A DNA stretch of 64,000 nt from Aphrophora alni (GCA_963513935.1 OY740770.1:89230345-89294344), one strand, 5' to 3'. Positions 37,369-54,900 are shown, counted from the first letter of the stretch. Translations and numbers: made by a program. The notes: generated by a model from the sequence alone, not told the origin.

Positions 37369-39480
37369 TGCCACGCTCGCTCTCTCTTCGGGAGATAAAA
37401 ATAATAATAAGTACTATTGAAGAGACCATAATAGGGCACAATAATATGTACTTAGAATCAAATTTGAAAATACAATAGGGCAGATATAATAATTAATTAC
37501 AAAAAGTAAAACTTTAAAGCCCAAAAGCGGTTAAATTTGAAGTTAAAGGGGAGAAATAACATTGTAATTATAGATATCTATTATGTAAAATTGTAAAACA
37601 TCAAAGCAGAAATGATAATATATAATGGGGGGGTTTTTATGAACAAAAACTTATACGATAAAAACTTTGGGACTTCAAGGACGTATAACTCGAGAACAAA
37701 ACGAGTTATGTGAAAAGTACAAACAGAGTTTTTCGTCATAGTAGAAGAGGAACAAGATTTCGTCAAAAGAATTTTGTGAAAGGACTTATCTCAAAATTTG
37801 AAAAGAAGAAAAATCGAATTTCGGGAAAAGGGCGATAACTCGCGAACGAAGCACAGTAGAACAATGAATCAAGTTCCACAAGACCCACAAGATGGATAGG
37901 AAGAAGAATCCGAAAGGAACTTTAAAATCGGTTCGAGCGTTCGAAAGTTATAGTGAGTTGAACGAAAAAACGACCAAAGTAGAAATTTTCATGCAAAAAC
38001 CTGTAAAGTGGCGCGCGCACCCTCAGTAGGGATCTAAAGTCTAAAACATCATGTTGCCAACTTGGATCACAGATAACGTTGAAGAATAAATACAATAAAT
38101 TATTAATTAAAAGGTGTTTTAATTAATAATAAAGGAATAAAACTATTCATTAGACAAAAAATATGACTAATAAAATATATAGTGTAAATAGTTCAGACCA
38201 AAAGGGCCTGAAAACACGTAATAAGAAGAAAATACCTTTTTCCCTAAAAGGGAGGAAAATTGGCTCCAGGAAGTGGATTAATTCCCACGGAAAGGGAGAC
38301 CGTAATTTATCTTTCGAAAGAAGGATACTTTTGATTTGGAATCGACGCAAAGTGGACGTTTCTTCTGCAACCGACTCTGAGCTGAGAGGAAAATTCAACT
38401 GTCACTCTACTTAACTGGACTTAGAATAATTTCTACTCCTATCGAACTTCAAGGCAACTTAGAAGAATTCGAGACCAGCATTCAACTACATAGCAGCTTA
38501 CAGACTCTGGATCGAAAATATCATATCAACATCAGCCTAATTATACAACAAATTCCAAATCCAACTAGAACTTCTAATAAAGTGTGAAGGTATCTTATAC
38601 TTAAGGAATAATTCGCAAATATTAACTTCATTTCAAATATAACGTCATTAGGGGAATTATTAAAAATTAAATTCATTTTTATACTTCTGCTTTGGTGTTG
38701 TAAATAATTAACAATTAAATACGACTTTTTCAGTACAGGAAAAACTTTTTGTGGTTCTGTCTGAAAAGTCAAGCGTTTTTATTTTTGTTTAGAATATAGA
38801 AAATATTACATTGGTAAATTTTGTCAAATATATAAATAGTTGTGTTGTTGTTTAATCAAATTTTTGGTGTTATTAAAAAAGTTTATGAATTCAACTTTTT
38901 TACTCTGCAAAAGGGAAAAGAATATATAAATAATTCATTTCTAAATTTTGTTGTGTTTTCAATATATATCCATTCTGTATATGCTATTAAACTTGTTAAA
39001 ATATAAATCTTATATGTGTGCTCTGGTAATATAATTTGAAAATTTTAAAAGTTATCATCAGAACTTAAGAGCCGATTTCTCCCTAAAGGAACGACCTTGG
39101 AGAGAGAGAGTGTTAATCTTAAGAAAGAGTCAAATAATCGAGCATTGAGATAAAATTCAGGGAATTTTGCGTAAATTAAAAGTTGGTAAGTTTATGAGGA
39201 CAAGCTCATACTTACTAGAGCCAAGAGTTGCAAAATCTTTGATTGAAAAAGGTAAAAGTGAGCATCTTGGCCTAGCCCGCGCTTGCTCTGAGCAGAAAGG
39301 TGGTTCGCCCAATCGGTGGTGATCGTACAGCGAGTTTAAGAGTTCGTGATAAATAGCGTTCCAAAAAGGGAACAAAGAATCTTAAAATCGTGAGCGAAAG
39401 AAGGGTGGTAAGTGACGTTGCAACGAAAGGGGGCACGAACTGTACACATCTGAAAAGCGAAAAAGGAGCGGAACGTGGCA
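37369..39480 (+). mobile_element. Candidate solo LTR, related to the element at 39669
   Basis: The 2112-bp stretch starts TGCCACG and ends CGTGGCA, a perfect 7-bp inverted terminal pair. It is bounded on both sides by (GT)n, which gives a GTGT target duplication. Its internal plan matches the LTR of the next element: about 1 kb of A-rich sequence, a less AT-rich patch (38340-38570), an AATAAA signal (38576-38581) and about 0.9 kb to the end. No internal coding region or second LTR is present, so homologous recombination between LTRs would explain it. Primary sequence similarity to the 39669 LTR is weak by eye. The call rests on termini, length, plan and flanks. Confidence 0.65.
38576..38581 (+). 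promoter_or_regulatory. Candidate poly(A) signal in the solo LTR
   Basis: AATAAA follows the less AT-rich, presumably transcribed patch, at the same relative position as in the LTRs at 39669 and 45778. Confidence 0.4.
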
Positions 39481-42074
<2,594 letters not shown>

Positions 42075-42076
42075 AG

Positions 42077-42087
42077 TGGCGTCCAAC
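42077..42087 (+). promoter_or_regulatory. Primer binding site, tRNA-Lys-like
   Basis: TGGCGTCCAAC begins two bases after the 5' LTR. It differs by one base from TGGCGCCCAAC, the tRNA-Lys primer site used by gypsy-type elements, and a GGCTCGAA a little downstream also recalls that tRNA. The tRNA assignment is from memory. Confidence 0.7.
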
Positions 42088-42221
42088 AGCGTAGGCTCGA
42101 AAGTAACCAAACAAAAAATTGTTAAAATTACTTTAGGGTTGAAAACGAACAGCTTAAATTCATTAAAATCAAAATTAAAACTTGAAACTTAAAACTTAAA
42201 TAAATAAATCTAAATAAAAAA

Positions 42222-43416
42222 ATGGCAGCTCCGAAAGAAACAGAAACGGAAATGCAGAAGTTCATGAGATATTTCCAGGCGAAAGAAAAAGAACGCGAAG
42301 CTAGGGAAGAGGCAGATAAAAAAGAACGCGAGGAGAGAGAAAAAAGAGAAAAGGGAACGCGAAGCGAAAGAAAGAGAACGCGAAGCTAGGGAATTAGCAC
42401 GCGAAGAAAGCGAACAAGCGAGTAGGGAAGAACTATTACAAGCTGTAGGCGGTTTAGGAGAAGACGTAAAGAAAAATTTTGAAGCAATTCAAAATAGAGT
42501 CGGAAATTGCGAAGACGAAATAGTCGTTTTGAAAGGGGAAATTCAGGAAATAGGGGAAACAATTAAAGGTCAGGATGACAAAATTAAACAAAATAAAGTT
42601 AATTGTGAAACGTTAAGCAAAAATATAAAATCGTTAGAAACCAAAAGGAGACAGACAAGTATAGGGCAAAATTTAGTAGGGGCTGGGAGAAGCGTAGTGT
42701 ACGTACAACCCGGTGCAGCAGGAAATAAAACTGTCGAATTTTGGGGAAGTTCTAAAGAAAGTCCAATGAAATTTCTAGCCGAAATAGAAGAGATTTTCAT
42801 GGAAATCGATCCACAATTAGACGAAGGGGAGAAATTAAAAATCGTGGAACGACACATAAAAGGGCCGGTAATAGAATGGTGGAACGTAATAAAAGATAAT
42901 AAAGATAGATACGGACAATTTAGGGTTAAATTTGTAAAAAATTATTGGGGATATCAAGCCCAGCAACATATCCGAAATTTAATTGAAAACGGACAATATC
43001 GTGATACAGGATATATGTCAAGAGTTAATTATTTTTGCAAAATGGTGGCTAAAGGACAATATCTTGATCCACCAATCCCAGAAAAATTTATGATTAATAG
43101 AATCATGCGACATTTTGAACAAAAGGTACAATTTGCGAGTATAGGAAGTCATAGCGAAACCGTTGAAAGCGCGATAGAATTTCTTAGAACGTTTGAAACG
43201 ATGGAAGGCGAACCACGTAGGGAAAATCGAGAAGAAAGACCAGCGTATAAGGGGAACCTTGATAGGAAAATGGCAGGAGCCATGGACTCTCAAACCTATC
43301 CTAGAACACCTAACCTTAGATCCTATGGGGATAGACCGCAAACAAACCAAAACCAAAGTAACCAAAAACCCAATCCTACACTACCTAACAATCCGAGACC
43401 CAGTCCAAAAAACTAG
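42222..43416 (+). CDS. gag: Gag protein, frame interrupted near its start
   Basis: The start is the ATG at 42222, in an A-rich context. The first frame encodes a Glu/Lys/Arg-rich coiled-coil-like stretch but meets TAG at 42387-42389. The same repeating charged pattern continues in the next frame, which runs open to TAG at 43414-43416, so one base has been gained or lost in the purine tract at about 42331-42355. The main open part (42529-43416, 295 codons) has a retrotransposon-Gag core from about residue 65 (FWGSS) with EWWNV, then a polar tail rich in Asn, Gln and Pro. No CCHC zinc knuckle is present. The gag stop is overlapped by the frameshift heptamer at 43407. The indel could be a real mutation or an assembly error. 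I give no corrected sequence. Confidence 0.8.
43407..43413 (+). promoter_or_regulatory. -1 ribosomal frameshift heptamer A AAA AAC
   Basis: The heptamer is in the correct phase relative to the gag frame and is followed at once by the gag stop TAG. Slipping back one base enters the protease frame, which is open through this point. Ten bases downstream, GGTCCCGGA (43424-43432) can pair with TTCGGGGCC (43470-43478), a 9-bp GC-rich stem with two wobbles and a 37-base loop. The same heptamer is used at the gag-pro junction of mouse mammary tumour virus. Confidence 0.8.
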
Positions 43417-44957
43417 GTTATAAGGTCCCGGAAAAAAGCAAAAGAAAACGGTTACAGGCAAAGACAGGATTCGGGGCCGCAGATCAAAATGTAAAAAATA
43501 AAATCAAAACAGAGAAACCTTTAGAAAACTTTTCAAAAATTAAAAATCCAACATTAAAATCAGTAGGGAAATTACAAAACATTTCATGCGATATTAGGGA
43601 AGAGTTAATGACAGAAGGCGAAAATATCAACATTCAAACAAAATTATTAGAAAAATGTCCGGAAATAAACGTCAAAATTCATCAAACAAATATAAAAGTT
43701 TTAGTAGACACGGGAGCGCAGTGGTCGTGTATACAAGCTGAGTATTTGGAGGAGTTAAAAAGACGGGGAAACAAAATTTTAGAATTACCAGTTTATAACG
43801 TCGAAGTAGTAACAGCCATTAAACAGAAAAAACAAAGAGTTTCAAAACAAGTATCAATACCCGTGCAATTTAACGACAGAGTAGTAGATATAAATTTTCT
43901 GGTAGTACCAAAGTTAACTAGTTTAGGTATATTAGGATGTAATAGCCTATTCGAGTTAAACGCGAAAATTAATATGGAGGAAAAATACGTAATAATAAAT
44001 GTAGAAGGGGAAAACAGAAAAATAAATTTCATCGAAGAAGCTAAAAAAGTAACTTCAAAAACCAATCTATTGAATAGATTGGACATAGAACAACCGTCAG
44101 CTAAAATCTGTGTACGGAAATTGCGAAATCAAATTAGCAATATAGGAGGTCCAAATACTATAATGCGAGCGAATGGGGCGTTATATGTTACTACATTACC
44201 CAGTGTAGAAGTAAAAAACGAGGGTACCGAACGTGACCAAGCCGAACGTGACAAAGGGGGAGAAAATACCAGAATTGACCAAACAGGACGTGTAAACAAC
44301 AAACGTGACGGGAGGAAAGAAAAAACCGAAGCCGACAACATCGAACGAGACAATACAGGAAGGAACAGGAGAAGGGAAAACTTAGAGAGGGGAAGGGAGT
44401 TTGAACTCAAAGGAAAACAGGAGATAAACCTTAGAAACCAAAACACGGTCGAAAGGAAGATGCCAATTCAAGGAAGGAACTTTAAAATCCAAAAAGAGAT
44501 TAAAAGTGGAGCAACCTATCCAAGAAGAAGCAGGAAGAAGAGCGAAGCGAGCGAGAAAAGGGAAGAACTATATCCAAAAAAGCTTCAGAGTCGTGAGTTA
44601 TTCGTACAAGGGCTAAGCAAAGTCGTCGTAAATAAAGAAGTAAGTCTTAAGCACCAAATACAAAATGGAGACCACGCAAAAATGAAGGGATCACTGGTAA
44701 ACATACCTAAGTTCGAAATGAGCTTAATTCCAAAAGGGGAGTCCAGTAGTCAATCAAACCCAAACCTGAATAAGTTAGGAGCGAACGAAACAAAAAAGTT
44801 CAAAAATCGAGAGGTAACCAAAAAGGTTAAATTCAAAACAAAAGTAAAGCATAGTCAAAAAAGGAAGGGGAAAAATAAATTTAAGTTAAAAAGGAAGGGA
44901 AACGTATTCGTAAAACTAAAAATAAAAAATAAACCAACGGTAAAGTTAAAAAACTAG
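43413..44957 (+). CDS. pro: Retropepsin-like protease with long basic tail (-1 frame extension of Gag)
   Basis: The frame is open from inside the end of gag. Its first ATG is at 43608, giving 449 codons from there, but it is more likely read by -1 frameshifting from gag. Counting from that ATG, the aspartic protease active site VDTGA is at 33-37 and the C-terminal LGILGC motif is near 105, where many retropepsins have Asp a residue later and this one has Asn. From about residue 185 the sequence is Lys/Arg/Glu/Asn-rich, and it ends with a strongly basic stretch. No RT motif (YxDD), RNase H or integrase motif follows. The frame ends with a second A AAA AAC directly before TAG. The basic tail might bind nucleic acid in place of the zinc knuckle missing from Gag, but this is inference. 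Confidence 0.8.
   Translation, partial: LGYKVPEKSKRKRLQAKTGFGAADQNVKNKIKTEKPLENFSKIKNPTLKSVGKLQNISCDIREELMTEGENINIQTKLLEKCPEINVKIHQTNIKVLVDTGAQWSCIQAEYLEELKRRGNKILELPVYNVEVVTAIKQKKQRVSKQVSIPVQFNDRVVDINFLVVPKLTSLGILGCNSLFELNAKINMEEKYVIINVEGENRKINFIEEAKKVTSKTNLLNRLDIEQPSAKICVRKLRNQISNIGGPNTIMRANGALYVTTLPSVEVKNEGTERDQAERDKGGENTRIDQTGRVNNKRDGRKEKTEADNIERDNTGRNRRRENLERGREFELKGKQEINLRNQNTVERKMPIQGRNFKIQKEIKSGATYPRRSRKKSEASEKREELYPKKLQSRELFVQGLSKVVVNKEVSLKHQIQNGDHAKMKGSLVNIPKFEMSLIPKGESSSQSNPNLNKLGANETKKFKNREVTKKVKFKTKVKHSQKRKGKNKFKLKRKGNVFVKLKIKNKPTVKLKN
44948..44954 (+). promoter_or_regulatory. Second -1 frameshift heptamer at the end of the protease frame
   Basis: A AAA AAC in the protease frame is followed directly by the TAG at 44955-44957, exactly as at the gag stop. 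After a -1 slip only about ten codons (CTA GAA ATA AAG and so on) remain before TAA. This is the position and phase expected for a pro-pol junction whose pol has been lost. No strong stem is evident downstream. Confidence 0.65.
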
Positions 44958-45168
44958 AAATAAAGGTTAGGATAGTAAAATAATAGTAAACATAAAGTAG
45001 AATAGGTAAATTCGTAAATTCATAATCATAAACATCGTCCATAATAAATATGTAATAAATCCAAAAAGAATATAGTTCAGAATAAATCATAACGGTAGAT
45101 AAAAACCAGCTGTTTCGATAAAAGCGAGGGGGAGAATTGGGACAAGTTGCGTAGGTCAGTTAATAAAT

Positions 45169-45411
45169 AAACAAGCATCCGGAAGACATGAAAATTGTAC
45201 AGTAATTAAGGTAGAGAGGGGTTCTTTCGTTATATCGATAACGGAAATAAGAAATGTCAACATTCAAAGGAATTTCAATCTGTTACTTGGCGTAATCTAA
45301 CCTAGCGCGAAATCAATTAAAAGTAAGGATGGCTTGATTTATGTAACTTACCGTAGTGCAAAAGTGATTAAATTTGTGTCAAAATTTATAATTTTAAAAA
45401 AGTTAGGATAA
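45169..45411 (+). pseudogene. Possible remnant of a lost downstream reading frame
   Basis: Two open stretches of 43 and 36 codons share one frame, separated by a single TAA. Their translation has mixed, non-repetitive composition, with segments such as GSFVISITEI and DGLIYVTY. I recognise no family. It might be the residue of pol or env left after deletion, or chance. Confidence 0.25.
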
Positions 45412-45762
45412 AGTGTAAATGTGTATAACTATGTATAATCATGCTAAATAGACTGTTTCAGATGAAAGAGAGACGAAATGAACTATCGAACATGAAAAAT
45501 ATATATGTATTTGTATAAAATAAGGATTGTTTTCATATGAATATGTCATGTTTATTACCATGTTTTTGAAAATTATATATGTCACCAATTAATCATTTAT
45601 GTTAGAAATAGGATTGTTTTATAGATAGTAAGTTTTCATGTTACATAGATAATTATGTTTTTCAAATAGAAAGGAAGTAAATATGTAAAGAGAATAGAAA
45701 AATTTAAGGAACATAAAATTTTAAAATCTAAAAAAGGGATTTTAATGTCAAAATTTTAAGTT

Positions 45763-45777
45763 TTTGAGAGGGGAATT
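45763..45777 (+). promoter_or_regulatory. Polypurine tract of the gag-pro element
   Basis: A GAGAGGGGAA purine run ends a few bases before the TGCAACG start of the 3' LTR. The plus-strand orientation agrees with the primer site and the reading frames. Confidence 0.75.
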
Positions 45778-50459
<4,682 letters not shown>

Positions 50460-51140
50460 TACATTTGTATATAATTTCATTTAGTAAAACTATCTTGGGT
50501 TTTATTTATTTAGAAACATATTTAGTGTTTTACGTAGTTTTCATGTTGAATACAGTACAAGTTTTGTTCTATGTGTACACAACCATCACCAATCTGGAAC
50601 ACCTCCTTATCTCCGAATTACCCTTATCTTCTCCAACAGGGCACCAATGTAAGTAGAACGCAATACACAAAAACTAATATTCACATATCGGTTAAATAAT
50701 GACGGCTCCATTTAATATCTAAAAGGAGGAATAAATTCAAACAATCTCGGAGTGGGTCAGACATGAGGTGAGGCGTAGAATTTGTATCCCGTGCAAGTTT
50801 ATATGAGGTGTTATATGTGTTCTATAAGTTGGTATTGCTCTGTATATATAACACTCTTCTGTAACAGTTTACACAAGACAATTAAAGTACAATAATTTGT
50901 GGCTAAATTGTCCAATACAATGTATAAGTGGGAAGAATATGCTGAGAAATAATTTGGGAATGAAGATAAGTGGAAAGCAGATTAGTGTAAGGAAGGACTT
51001 TTCAGGTTGAAAGTTAGATCTTGAATAATTTGTGTTGATGCTGTTACTTCAATTGGGCGTTTGTTTCGCACGGAACTTACAGAAATCCGCTCTATCAGGG
51101 ATAGAAAATTCTCATATATACTTAAAGATTTGAATCAAAT
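50460..51140 (+). repeat. Left arm of a distant inverted repeat pair
   Basis: This stretch of about 0.68 kb matches the reverse complement of about 56262-56955 along its whole length with small indels. Shared blocks include ACTAATATTCACATATCGGTT, ATCCCGTGCAAGTTTATATG and TAGTGTAAGGAAGGACTTTTC (each trimmed to a core in both arms). Identity is perhaps 80-85% by eye. No protein is encoded. It may be a copy of an unknown dispersed repeat or the end of a large transposon. Confidence 0.8.
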
Positions 51141-52587
51141 TACTGGTGGAAAGAAAATGAGACTTTCACCTATATTAAGGTACAGAAGGAATTGAAAATT
51201 AGAAGTTTATAAACTCTCTTTAGGAAACACATTTAGTTATAGAAGGTCACTCAAGGAAGTAATATTTTCAATCCATAAAAGTTTGCAAAAGTGCACTCTA
51301 ACGGTGATAAAAAGTTTTGTAATACACTTACGGTAAATAAAAATTAATTGTCACACAATAACAGGAAACAAAAAGTAGCAACTGTTTTCTATCTTTGTGT
51401 ATTAAATAAAATCATTTGAAACAAGTTCACCACGGGGGAATAAGAGCGTACATTTGCATTGTGTTTATTCTTTATTCCCTGTGGCTAACGTTAACAGGTC
51501 AATGCTCATATTGTTGATTACTTATGTTTTATCGATGAATAAAATAAAATAGTTTATTTTTTAATATAAAATGTGCTTCATCCTTCATGACTTACTTCCT
51601 AATCATGTATTCGATTACTTTCTTCATAATTCGTTTATTTTCTTATTTTTTATATGAGCCCTCAACATTAAATCCGTTATATTTATCATTGGCATATTGT
51701 TTGATTTTAATAATATATAAAACGTAATCGGAGGGGAAAAATAAACCCTTACACAATGTTTTAAAAACCCAAACTATTTAAAACTTCATTTAATTTAAAA
51801 TTATTGATTTTATGTAATTTTAAGGTTCGAATCTCAATTAGCGTGCAATACAACCTCATAATACAAAGTGTCATTAGAATTGGATAACGTATGCATATTT
51901 GGGGCAGATTTTTTGGGATTTGGCACTACACTGTGCTGCAATGAAAATCAGATGTATATACTTGGTAAAATATAATGTAAGTGTATTTAATATTAATATA
52001 TTTTAATTACTTTATTTTGTTTATAATTAGTTAAAGTTATATATAATAATAATAATAATAATTTTTATTATTATTATTCAGGTTACCAAAAAAATTAATT
52101 TAATTTGCATACTACACATATAATGAGAGACTTCCGTTCGTTTCAAATTTATTCAATCCAAAATAATATTTCATGTTTCTTAAATGAATTACTACGAACA
52201 AGTCCAACAACGCAACGACTAACGAATGTTTGTTTCAGAGAGTCAACATTTGTTTTTACTTTAATTAAAACTAACTACGAAAGGAAATGCCTTCTGATTT
52301 GAAAAGTGATTTATGGCGACTTTAATTATGAAAGTAAGCTCCAGAAAATGTTTGCATCAAAATTCCCTTTTTGCTATCTGTCGGGCAAATAAACTTATTC
52401 GGGCATCCTGAATCTCTTTTCTTTCGTAAAGAAGCTTCTCTCTCTTTAGTTGTATGTGTCTCTATCTTTTCCTATCCGTCTCTCGGATAGAAAAATTAAC
52501 ATACTTAAGTTGTATATAAATATCTCCAAGTTGCATAAAATTAACTTTTACAGATCAGTGTAGCTGTTCTATTTAAAAGGTATTCAC
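51141..52587. other. AT-rich sequence, no gene seen
   Basis: An (AAT)n run followed by (ATT)n lies at 52042-52078. The 65-codon frame at 52105-52302 has no recognisable features. The right end meets the 3' terminus of the non-LTR element. Confidence 0.5.
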
Positions 52588-52899
52588 TTTTTTTTGGAAG
52601 GAAAAATGGCGAAATCTTTATGACCTATGGATCGGGGACTGAAGGTAGTGGGCTGCCTCCCTACCCCGGTAAAACCAAAACCTTCCATCCTCTACTTCCT
52701 CCTCTGCGGAACCATCTTACGACATTACTTCGCAGAGAAGAAATAACTACCCCACAGGGTCATCCACTATCCCATGGACCGGTTGGTCGAACACCGAACC
52801 TGGAGATCTATCTCAGTTCACCTTAGTTTTTTATTCTTGTTTGCCCATAAGTATATGGATGATACTCTCTATTACCTTCCATTTTTCCACATACTCTAT

Positions 52900-53390
52900 T
52901 TTAATATCTATCATATTAGTCAGGGAAATAAGTGAACAAAGCTGTGTTGATAGCTCTTCCCTCTCTGTCTCCCCCCGCTGCAGTAAAAGATCGCATGCCT
53001 AGCCGTGTCTTCTTCCGCTCCGCAATCAAGAAAGCTGGGATCTTCTGATCTTCTAAATCGATGAAGGTATGCCCGTAAACTTCCATGCCCTGTTAATGCT
53101 TGAGTAAGAAAAAGCTCGTTTCACAATGTACTCTGTTCATCCTTTTTTTATATTAGCCTGTAGGTCCAGCGACCAGAAGCCTCCTTGTCCCAGCTTTCCT
53201 GCCACCTCTTGAGCAACCTGTCTCTTCCACCTCTCTTTGATTGAGAACCTGTTCTTTCTCCATTTCCTCTCTCATCATACGTCTCTCTCCTTTCCTCTGC
53301 CAGCAGGTCGATAGGAGGTATTCCAGCCACCACCAATGTCGCAGCTTGTGAGACTCTCTTGTATCCAGCAGTGATTCTAAGTACCACCTG
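52900..53390 (-). pseudogene. RT C-terminal region and Cys/His motif of the R1-like element
   Basis: The frame at 53148-53387 shows the usual post-thumb run: AGYKRVSQAATLVVAG, then PIDLLAEER, then a W-rich stretch ending GRWTYRLI. Further along the minus strand, in another frame (about 53125 to 52970), LTQALTGHGSLRAYL is followed by CGAEEDTARHAIFYC, the Cys/His motif of R1/I-type elements with its first Cys not evident. A frame change separates the two parts. Confidence 0.75.
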
Positions 53391-54460
53391 TCATTGTACT
53401 GAGAGCAGCCTTCTTCTATTAATTTGCTTCCCTATCGCTTCGACCGAGGCAGGTGCTGCGTACAGTATTATTGAATGCACTACGCTACCATATATCCTTC
53501 TCCTTTTCTCTCTCGGCCCTCCCACATTTGGCAGCAAACGCGAAAGATTTAATGTCACCATTGCAATTTTGGTGGCTACCTTCTTCAAATGCGGTCCAAA
53601 AGACAGACCCCGGTCCACTTCTACGCCAAGGTACGTCAATTGAGACTTCCATACTATCCGCACGTCATTAATGATGAGTCTAGGAGTCCTATATATCCTT
53701 CTTCGAGTTACCAAGATCGCTTCTGTCATTTCTACCACCATTTGCAGACATCTGCTGTTTAGCCATGTACCTACAGTCGGCATGCTTCTTGACATCCTAT
53801 ACTCAAGGACATATTTCTCAGGGGGTTCAACGATTATGATAGTATCGCCCGAGAATCCTATCACTTTAACTCCTCGTGATAGCTGTGTTTCCAACAAGTC
53901 ATCTTATATAATCATCCAGAAGAAAGGTCCTAAACGGGATCTTTGCGGTGCTCCCCTTGTCATCCTCCCTTCAATGACCCATCCCTCAACCTCGCATATT
54001 ATCTTTCTCTAATAAAGGTAATCTTCTATAATCCTTCTCAATTATAGTGGAACATTCTTTTCCCGTAAGGATTTCAATACATCTTGCCAACTTAGGGAAT
54101 TGAACGCAGTCTTAATGTCTATGGCGATCATTGCACAAAACCTTTTCTTACGATACCTTTATCTCTTGCTACCATTGCCATCCTTAAAACCTCTCTTATA
54201 GTGTCCACTGTTGATATCTGATATTGTAAACCGAATTGGTTCCTCTATAAGCCCACAGTGGACTTCACGTGAGCCTTCAGGTGTCTAAGCACCAAACCCT
54301 CCAGAACTTTCACCATAGTGTCCAGAAGACAAATAGGGCGGTTGGACGATGTCTTGTCTAAGGGCTTGTCTTCTTTCCTTATCAGGATTAGCTTTTGTTT
54401 CTTCCAAGGGTCCAGAAATATACCGTTTTCAAGACAGTTGTGGAATATTTCAAACATCCT
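53391..54460 (-). pseudogene. Reverse transcriptase core of the R1-like element
   Basis: From 54457 down, the minus strand reads WKKQKLILI and SSNRPICLLD (early RT boxes), then IAIDIKTAFNSL (motif A with its Asp), then GAPQRSRLGP (motif B, normally G-PQGS-LGP), then GFSGDTIII at the position of the catalytic FADD box. The first catalytic Asp of that box is replaced by Gly, and stops interrupt the core. The 168-codon frame at 53391-53897 covers the thumb with PTVGTWLN and LTYLGVEVD. The enzyme cannot be active. Confidence 0.8.
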
Positions 54461-54900
54461 GTCTGGCTAATCCTCAATAATCTTCTTAAGCAACTCGTTA
54501 GGGATCCCATCTGCTCCGGGTGATTTACCGTTCTTGAGGCGTCGACCTTCTATACTCAGTTCCTCCATTTTGAAACGTTCTTCGTTCTTGAGATCCATAA
54601 TTGCAAGGCGCTTTACCGGATGGACTTGGCCCCTCAGGAATAGGTCATTGATTATTTCTTTTACCCAGCTTTCGTCATTCAGTAGCGGGTTCTTCTTATT
54701 TCTGTCCAGCTTCCTACATACCAGCTTGTTATGTACCCCCACGGGTCGTTCTCTACTTCCTCTAGGACTTCACGCCATTTGCTGAATTTACTCTTCTTGA
54801 TGGCCTTCTTAAAGATCTGTCTAGTCACTCTGTATTTTCCTATCAGAACCTGATTCCCTTTAGATCCCGTCGCCAATATCTTCGCCCTTAGGCACTCTAT
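54461..54900 (-). pseudogene. Endonuclease-RT linker of the R1-like element
   Basis: The frame at 54467-54742 ends with RRLKNGKSPGADGIPNELL, the hallmark N-terminal RT box of insect non-LTR elements. Upstream, another frame (to about 54876) carries KKSKFSKWREVLEEVENDPWG, trimmed here to its core, also typical of the linker. The two overlap out of frame, so at least one frameshift is present. Confidence 0.75.

Larger units (their letters stand above)
44958..45777 (+). other. Region between protease frame and 3' LTR; no RT or integrase
   Basis: This 820-bp stretch is where pol (and possibly env) would lie. The only coding-like part is about 45169-45411, a frame with one internal TAA at 45298-45300. 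The rest is AT-rich non-coding sequence ending in the purine tract. Confidence 0.6.

Noticed and set aside
38150..38414. Opposing 82- and 83-codon frames
   Set aside because: Both fall inside the candidate solo LTR, overlap each other on opposite strands and have no recognisable features.
43018..44446. Minus-strand frames of 97-115 codons
   Set aside because: Shadows of gag and protease, which are supported by the frameshift signal, DTG motif and LTR orientation on the plus strand.
53671..54012. 113-codon plus-strand frame
   Set aside because: Antisense shadow of the R1-like reverse transcriptase, whose motifs read on the minus strand.
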